40,502 nucleotides of DNA from Bordetella parapertussis (GTDB taxonomy: Bacteria; Pseudomonadota; Gammaproteobacteria; Burkholderiales; Burkholderiaceae_B), in the NCBI GenBank assembly GCA_945872285.1, contig CAMBZR010000023.1, positions 1 to 40,502 of the forward strand, written 5' to 3'. How positions within the stretch are numbered: position 1 is the first letter of the stretch; every line of letters starts with the position of its first letter. This document shows, in pieces, positions 36,130-40,502 of this stretch. The notes under the pieces were generated by a model. That model did not search any database. It was not told the origin of the DNA and saw nothing but the letters and a program-made list of their open reading frames with translations. Made by a program: the position numbers and the translations under genes.

Positions 36130-36402
36130 ATGGCTTTCTTCGGTAAACGTAAAGAAAAAAAGAAATTCACTCAACAGAATCCTTTGTTCAAACGTCGTAA
36201 ATTTTGCCGCTTTAGCGCAGCAAACGTCGATCAAATTGATTACAAAGATCTCGATACTTTGCGTGATTTCATTCAAGAAAACGGCAAGATTATTCCTGCA
36301 CGTCTGACCGGAACGAAGGCGATCTATCAGCGCCAACTCGACACCGCGATCAAGCGCGCACGCTTTTTGGCACTGTTGCCCTTCACCGATAACCATAGCT
36401 AA
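36130..36402 (+). CDS. rpsR: 30S ribosomal protein S18
   Basis: S18, partner of S6 on the 30S platform. 90 residues with a Lys-rich N-terminus, [26 protein letters not shown] and the conserved [36 protein letters not shown] precedes ATG 36130. Confidence 0.97.
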   Translation: MAFFGKRKEKKKFTQQNPLFKRRKFCRFSAANVDQIDYKDLDTLRDFIQENGKIIPARLTGTKAIYQRQLDTAIKRARFLALLPFTDNHS

Positions 36403-36416
36403 TCCAGGGGCATACC

Positions 36417-36872
36417 ATGCAAATTATTCTTCTCGAAAAAGTTGTTAACGTCGGCAATCTGGGTGAAGTGGTGCGCGTGCGTGATGGCTACGCTCGCAAC
36501 TTCCTGATCCCCCAGAAAAAAGCGCGTCGCGCGACTGAAACCGCACTCAAAGAATTTGAAGTGCGTCGCGCAGAGCTCGAAAAAATTCAAGCCGAAAAAC
36601 TTGCTCTGGCACAAGCCTTAGGCCAGCGTCTTGAAAGCTTTGCACTGAGCATTACTCAAAAAGCGGGTGTAGACGGTCGCTTGTTTGGTTCGGTCACCAA
36701 CATGGACATCGCTCTGGCACTGGTTGCTGCAGGCTTCGCCGGCATCGAAAAAGCGCAAATTCGTCTGCCTGAAGGTCCGTTGAAAGCGGTTGGCGAGTTT
36801 CCAGTTCAGGTAGCGATTCACCCCGACGTTGTCAGCAGCATTTCAGTCGTTGTGGTCGGCGACTTAGTCTAA
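36417..36872 (+). CDS. rplI: 50S ribosomal protein L9
   Basis: L9 binds 23S rRNA domain V and influences frame maintenance. 151 residues: N-terminal globular domain [36 protein letters not shown], a connecting helix (about 40-80) and the C-terminal domain with [14 protein letters not shown]. Starts 14 bp after rpsR; followed by a terminator. Confidence 0.97.
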   Translation: MQIILLEKVVNVGNLGEVVRVRDGYARNFLIPQKKARRATETALKEFEVRRAELEKIQAEKLALAQALGQRLESFALSITQKAGVDGRLFGSVTNMDIALALVAAGFAGIEKAQIRLPEGPLKAVGEFPVQVAIHPDVVSSISVVVVGDLV

Positions 36873-36895
36873 GTCACAGGCGATTCATGGCAATG

Positions 36896-36919
36896 AAGCC
36901 GGCTCAGGTCGGCTTTTTT
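36896..36919 (+). terminator. Terminator after rplI
   Basis: Stem AAGCCG / CGGCTT (36896-36901 and 36910-36915) with loop GCTCAGGT, the T run reaching 36919. It separates the ribosomal protein genes from the kinase-dnaB pair. Confidence 0.7.
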
Positions 36920-36980
36920 GTCTTTTAGTGTTTGGCTAAGTGGGTGTTTGGCAACAATAACAAGGCCTCTTTGAGTCATC

Positions 36981-37814
36981 ATGAGCACCGACGACCCCCA
37001 ATTTGAGCAAGCCCTAAACGTGTGGTTAGGTCAGCACGCCAACGATCCGGCCGGTATTTATTTTGTCGAGTTTGCCGGACACCACTGCGTGGTGAAACGT
37101 CAGCAGACTCGCCGGTTTGCAGCCTTGCGTCGCGCTTGGCAAGTGCTGCGTGTTTCTGCGCTAGCCTGGCTTTGTTGGTTGCTGCTGGGCGAGCGCCCGT
37201 CGACGCAGGTGCTGCTGCAAAACTCTTTGGTTGACGAAGCTCGCCGCTTGATTCGCCTTAAGTCGTCTGGTCTGCGTGTGCCGACCGTTTGGCACCAAAC
37301 GCAGCAGTTGTTGGTCTTAGAGTTCGTTGGCCAAGATATGCCCTATCTGATTCGACTTGCGAATCCAGAGGCACGACTCAGTCTAATGAATAGCGCTGCG
37401 CAAGAGCTTGCTCGGTTTCATCAGGCCGGCTTTGTCCATGGTGGGGCACAGCTGCGCAACTTGATGATGCAAGATGGGGTGTTTACCCGCATTGATTTTG
37501 AAGAAAATATTGCAGAGGCGCTGTCTTTACCACTTGGTCAGGCGTACGACGTGTTTCAGATGCTATCGTCCATGGCAGGGTTGCGGGGCCATGAATTTGA
37601 CGTCAACGAGCGTCAGGCGCTTTGTGAACAGCTGCTCAAGTCTTATCTACAAGCAAACCCTGATCCCTTTCTGCGCAAACAGTTACAAAATTTCGGGCGT
37701 AAAACCTCCTTCATCGAAAATTACCTTGGCGCCTTGCTCAGGCGCTTTCCCGGGCGTGATGTTCAAGGATTTTTGTGCGTCTCGAAGTGCTTACGGTTAA
37801 TATCAAAACGATGA
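36981..37814 (+). CDS. Kinase-like protein of the Kdo/WaaP-BUD32 type
   Basis: 277-residue protein with a degenerate protein-kinase-like pattern: a possible ATP lysine (CVVKRQQT, Lys39), a catalytic-loop-like HGGAQLRN (153-160) and a metal-loop-like DFEEN (172-176). The usual catalytic aspartate of HxD is replaced by Gly, so either the Gln/Asn take part or activity is altered. LEFVGQDMP resembles a kinase hinge. A hydrophobic stretch (58-69) is too short for a sure membrane helix. It resembles lipopolysaccharide (Kdo) kinases and BUD32-like proteins; the substrate is unknown. It overlaps dnaB by 4 bp (ATGA), so the helicase is translationally coupled to it. Confidence 0.65.
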   Translation: MSTDDPQFEQALNVWLGQHANDPAGIYFVEFAGHHCVVKRQQTRRFAALRRAWQVLRVSALAWLCWLLLGERPSTQVLLQNSLVDEARRLIRLKSSGLRVPTVWHQTQQLLVLEFVGQDMPYLIRLANPEARLSLMNSAAQELARFHQAGFVHGGAQLRNLMMQDGVFTRIDFEENIAEALSLPLGQAYDVFQMLSSMAGLRGHEFDVNERQALCEQLLKSYLQANPDPFLRKQLQNFGRKTSFIENYLGALLRRFPGRDVQGFLCVSKCLRLISKR

Positions 37815-39196
37815 ATACTTCGCCTGATCCGCAACTCGAATACCTGCGAGTTCCTCCTCACTCAATCGAGGCCGAGCAATCGGTGCTGGGTGGCTTGTTG
37901 CTTGACAATGGTGCCTGGGAACGCGTCACTGACGTGGTCAACGAAGACGACTTTTATCGGTTTGATCACCGCCTAATCTGGCATCACATCGCGCGACTAA
38001 TCAATTTGTCTCGCCCCGCAGATGTGGTCACTGTCAACGAGTCTTTAGCCAGTGTCGGGAAATCCGAGGAAGTAGGGGGATTGGCTTATCTCAATGCTCT
38101 GGCGCACAACACGCCTTCGGCTGCCAATATTCGTCGCTATGCCGAGATCGTTCGTGAACGCTCAATGCTTCGTAAACTCGTGACGGTTGCCGACGAAATC
38201 GCTGCCACGGCGTTTAATCCGCAGGGCAAAGAGGCGCGTCAGTTGCTCGATGAGGCCGAATCCAAAGTCTTCAAAATTGCTCAAGAAGGTGCAAAAGCGA
38301 CGGCAGGGTTTCGCGAGATTCAACCATTACTATCTGAAGTGGTCGATAAAATCGATGAGCTGTATCACCGTGAGGGCAACACCGATGTCACTGGTGTACC
38401 CACGGGGTTTACCGATCTTGACAGAATGACCTCGGGGTTGCATGGCGGCGATTTAGTGATTGTGGCTGGCCGACCCTCCATGGGTAAAACCTCGCTCGCG
38501 ATGAATATCGCCGAACACGTGGCTATTGAACACGAGATTCCGGTAGCCGTATTCTCAATGGAAATGGGCGCGGTGCAACTCGCGATGCGAATGCTAGGCT
38601 CCGTGGGCATGCTTGATCAGCATCGGATGCGCACAGGCAAGCTCTTGGCAGATGATTGGCCACGCGTGACGCATGCTGTGCAACGTATGCAAAACGCTCA
38701 GCTCTACATCGACGAGGCCCCCGCCCTGAGTTCTGTTGAGGTCAGGGCGCGTGCGCGCAGGCTCGCACGCCAGTGCGGCAAACTTGGTCTGATTGTGATC
38801 GACTACTTGCAGTTGATGGGGGCCAGCTCGTCAGGCGAAAATCGAGCGACTGAGATCTCAGAAATTAGTCGCTCGCTAAAAGCGTTAGCCAAAGAGCTTG
38901 ACTGCCCCGTGATTGCTTTGTCGCAGCTGAATCGTAGCCTTGAGCAACGCCCCAATCGTCGCCCGGTGATGAGCGACCTACGCGAGTCTGGTGCGATCGA
39001 ACAAGACGCCGATTTAATCTTATTTATTTATCGCGATGAAGTCTACAACCCAGACTCACCCGAAAAAGGGACGGCCGAAATCATTATCGGTAAACAGCGT
39101 AATGGTCCGATCGGAACAGTCAGGTTAACTTTTCAGGGCTCAAGCACCCGCTTCTTGAATTTTGCGGGTGGCTCCGGGGGCTCGTCGGGTTACTGA
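37811..39196 (+). CDS. dnaB: Replicative DNA helicase
   Basis: Hexameric 5'-3' fork helicase, 461 residues. The N-terminal domain begins at VPPHSIEAEQSVLGGLLLDN. The RecA-like motor has Walker A GRPSMGKTSLAMN (Lys226), Walker B LIVIDYLQLM and the arginine-finger region KALAKELDCPVIALSQLNRSLEQR. The C-terminus ends in a Gly/Ser run. ATG 37811 is chosen because it matches the family start and overlaps the kinase stop. No intein is present. Confidence 0.97.
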   Translation: MNTSPDPQLEYLRVPPHSIEAEQSVLGGLLLDNGAWERVTDVVNEDDFYRFDHRLIWHHIARLINLSRPADVVTVNESLASVGKSEEVGGLAYLNALAHNTPSAANIRRYAEIVRERSMLRKLVTVADEIAATAFNPQGKEARQLLDEAESKVFKIAQEGAKATAGFREIQPLLSEVVDKIDELYHREGNTDVTGVPTGFTDLDRMTSGLHGGDLVIVAGRPSMGKTSLAMNIAEHVAIEHEIPVAVFSMEMGAVQLAMRMLGSVGMLDQHRMRTGKLLADDWPRVTHAVQRMQNAQLYIDEAPALSSVEVRARARRLARQCGKLGLIVIDYLQLMGASSSGENRATEISEISRSLKALAKELDCPVIALSQLNRSLEQRPNRRPVMSDLRESGAIEQDADLILFIYRDEVYNPDSPEKGTAEIIIGKQRNGPIGTVRLTFQGSSTRFLNFAGGSGGSSGY

Positions 39197-39220
39197 AGCG
39201 GGTTACTGCAGCGGGTTACC
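39186..39220. repeat. 13-bp tandem repeat (2.7 units) joining the ends of dnaB and the PBP7 gene
   Basis: CGGGTTACTGAAG (39186-39198), CGGGTTACTGCAG (39199-39211), CGGGTTACC (39212-39220). The dnaB stop TGA (39194-39196) is in unit 1 and the stop of the convergent gene (TAA, read from TTA at 39203-39205) is in unit 2. Confidence 0.8.
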
Positions 39221-40399
39221 GTTAAGCCCTGCGAGCACTTGTTTCTGCTGTACCCATTGTTTGATTTTGACGGCATCGCCAACTCGTGTGCCTTTGCCTT
39301 CAGCGTTCAGAAGCACAATTGCCACGTCGCGATTATTGATCCGTGCCAGCATGACCAGGCACTGACCCGCTTCGCTGATATAGCCGGTCTTAGACACCTT
39401 GATATCCCAAGTGGGATTTAACACCAACATGTTGGTATTACGAAAAAGTGTGGGGTGTCCGCTTGAGCGCACCTCGTGCTGATCATCGGTGGTGTATTGC
39501 CGAATGGCTGCGCGCGAGGCCGAGGCTTGTAACAGTATGACGAGGTCTTGCGGACTTGCTACGTTTTCGCTCGATAAACCCGTGGGCTCAACGAAACGGC
39601 TTTGTGTCATGCCCAGCTGTTTAGCTTTGCTGTTCATGGCAGCGACAAACGCAGTCATGCCGCCGGGGTAATGGCGACCCAGGGCATTCGCTGCACGATT
39701 TTCTGACGACATCAACGCGAGGTGCAACATGTCACTGCGTGACAATTTTGTGCCGACCGGCAAGCGCGAACGGCTGTGCTTAACGGTGTCGATATCGCTT
39801 GCTGTGACTTCGATGAGTTCACTCATCGCTTGATTTGCATCGACGATCACAATCGCAGTCATTAGCTTGGTGATCGAGGCGATCGGCCGGGGTGGGCCGT
39901 CGTTCCGAGCAAATAAAACGGTCTTGCTGCCGAGGTCGTGCACGAGCACCACGTTCGAGCGCACCGCGTTGATCCCACCCGTGCTTGTGCTTGGATTTGC
40001 ACCCGCACTTGCAACAGCTCCCGCACCTGCCACGCCTGCAGCAACACCTGCTGCTGCGGCGGCGCTGTTACGCGCGCGTGGTGCATTCGAGGGCTTAACG
40101 GCCGTTGCTTTGAAATTATTGTTGGTGGCCTTACCAGTGGGTGTATTCGCGGCCTCGGCCACTGAGCGACTACCTTGTGGTGTGCCTGCGGCGACCACTT
40201 TCTTTTTTGTATTTTTGGCGTTGCTCGTTGTTTTTTTTGCTTTTGGCTGATTGGCGACAGAGGTTGTCTTTTTGATCGTGCTGGCAGCGGGTTGAGCCGT
40301 GTTTTGCGACCAGGCGGATGCACAAAAAAAGCCAACAGCCAGGCTCACTAAGCAACTCAGCCAGGGCTTGCGACAGGATAAATTAAACTTAAAAGTCAT
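39203..40399 (-). CDS. pbpG: D-alanyl-D-alanine endopeptidase (PBP7/8 type)
   Basis: Periplasmic peptidoglycan endopeptidase of the S11 family, 398 residues from ATG 40399. A signal peptide (PWLSCLVSLAVGFFCASAWSQ) ends near residue 32. It is followed by about 110 residues of Lys/Thr/Ala-rich low-complexity sequence before the catalytic domain. Active-site motifs are all present: SITK (Ser175, Lys178), SEN (232-234) and KTG (337-339). E. coli PbpG has 310 residues; the extra length is the linker. The upstream in-frame ATG at 40420 lacks a ribosome site; AAGG lies before 40399. It converges on dnaB with a 6-bp gap. Confidence 0.9.
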   Translation of the reverse strand: MTFKFNLSCRKPWLSCLVSLAVGFFCASAWSQNTAQPAASTIKKTTSVANQPKAKKTTSNAKNTKKKVVAAGTPQGSRSVAEAANTPTGKATNNNFKATAVKPSNAPRARNSAAAAAGVAAGVAGAGAVASAGANPSTSTGGINAVRSNVVLVHDLGSKTVLFARNDGPPRPIASITKLMTAIVIVDANQAMSELIEVTASDIDTVKHSRSRLPVGTKLSRSDMLHLALMSSENRAANALGRHYPGGMTAFVAAMNSKAKQLGMTQSRFVEPTGLSSENVASPQDLVILLQASASRAAIRQYTTDDQHEVRSSGHPTLFRNTNMLVLNPTWDIKVSKTGYISEAGQCLVMLARINNRDVAIVLLNAEGKGTRVGDAVKIKQWVQQKQVLAGLNGNPLQ

Positions 40400-40433
40400 T
40401 CTCAGTGCCTTGCAAAGCATAAAGACTAGGCAA

Positions 40434-40464
40434 ATTATATACTTAGCTTTGATACTTAAACTAA
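40434..40464 (-). promoter_or_regulatory. Candidate promoter of the PBP7 gene
   Basis: Minus strand: perfect -10 TATAAT at 40434-40439; the best -35 is TTAGTT (40459-40464) at 19 bp. It lies 35 bp before the ATG. An activator might compensate for the weak -35. Confidence 0.45.
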
Positions 40465-40488
40465 GTTTTGACTAATTTTTATTCAAAT

Positions 40489-40502
40489 TAGGGTTAACCC
40501 TA
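40489..40502. promoter_or_regulatory. 14-bp perfect palindrome at the window edge
   Basis: TAGGGTTAACCCTA reads the same on both strands and sits about 50 bp upstream of the candidate TATAAT of the PBP7 gene. It looks like an operator for a dimeric regulator; it may extend past the window. Confidence 0.5.

Noticed and set aside
37811..39196. Possible intein or split in dnaB, a frequent intein host
   Set aside because: The ORF is continuous at 461 residues with intact Walker A and B motifs and no insert.
40487..40502. Telomere-like TTAGGG and CCCTAA hexamers
   Set aside because: Just the two arms of one palindrome in a bacterial intergenic region; no tandem array.

Overview
The window is a dense stretch of a betaproteobacterial chromosome. 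It is most likely from Burkholderiales, close to Alcaligenaceae (Bordetella/Achromobacter type). I infer this from protein resemblance and from gene order: recA-recX-DUF2889-sucCD, hemC-hemD-hemX-hemY, scpB-rluB-rimP-nusA-infB-rbfA-truB-typA, xseB-ispA-dxs, and rpsF-priB-rpsR-rplI-(kinase)-dnaB. I saw no insertion sequence, prophage, CRISPR array, rRNA gene or toxin-antitoxin module. The single RNA gene I can support is an initiator tRNA.

Layout. 1-1721: 3' end of recA, recX and a DUF2889 gene. 1808-3941: sucCD (succinyl-CoA synthetase) with a strong terminator. 3990-8817: a 36-codon-scale membrane ORF, then hemC, hemD, hemX, hemY (tetrapyrrole synthesis). 8901-14166: a mosaic of metabolic genes on both strands: a fumarylpyruvate-hydrolase-like FAH protein, a class III CoA-transferase, a short MetE-like protein matching the MesD type of folate-independent methionine synthase, and a leuCD-type hydro-lyase pair. 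14167-14821: the only long gene-poor stretch. 14822-14898: tRNA-fMet with its own promoter and terminator. 14979-26160: scpB, rluB, then the transcription/translation cluster rimP to typA. 26191-29590: a LOG-family gene and polA, divergent with overlapping start codons. 29660-31882: htpX and a Rieske oxygenase on the minus strand. 32085-35194: xseB-ispA-dxs (isoprenoid precursors). 35440-39196: ribosomal protein/primosome genes S6, PriB, S18, L9, a kinase-like gene and the DnaB helicase. 39203-40399: a PBP7-type D,D-endopeptidase.

Most genes are housekeeping. The less ordinary signals are: a long interrupted hairpin in front of the MesD-like gene, which has no visible partner gene; a perfect terminator hairpin ending six bases before the rimP start codon; short tandem duplications that span stop codons at five separate loci; a 36-bp in-frame segment between direct repeats inside the Rieske cluster motif; start codons of polA and its divergent neighbour sharing bases; and a 26-bp tail-to-tail coding overlap between the MesD-like gene and leuD. 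I found no clear new multi-gene system. The best candidate for undescribed biology is the mesD leader together with the surrounding FAH/CoA-transferase/MesD/LeuCD group.
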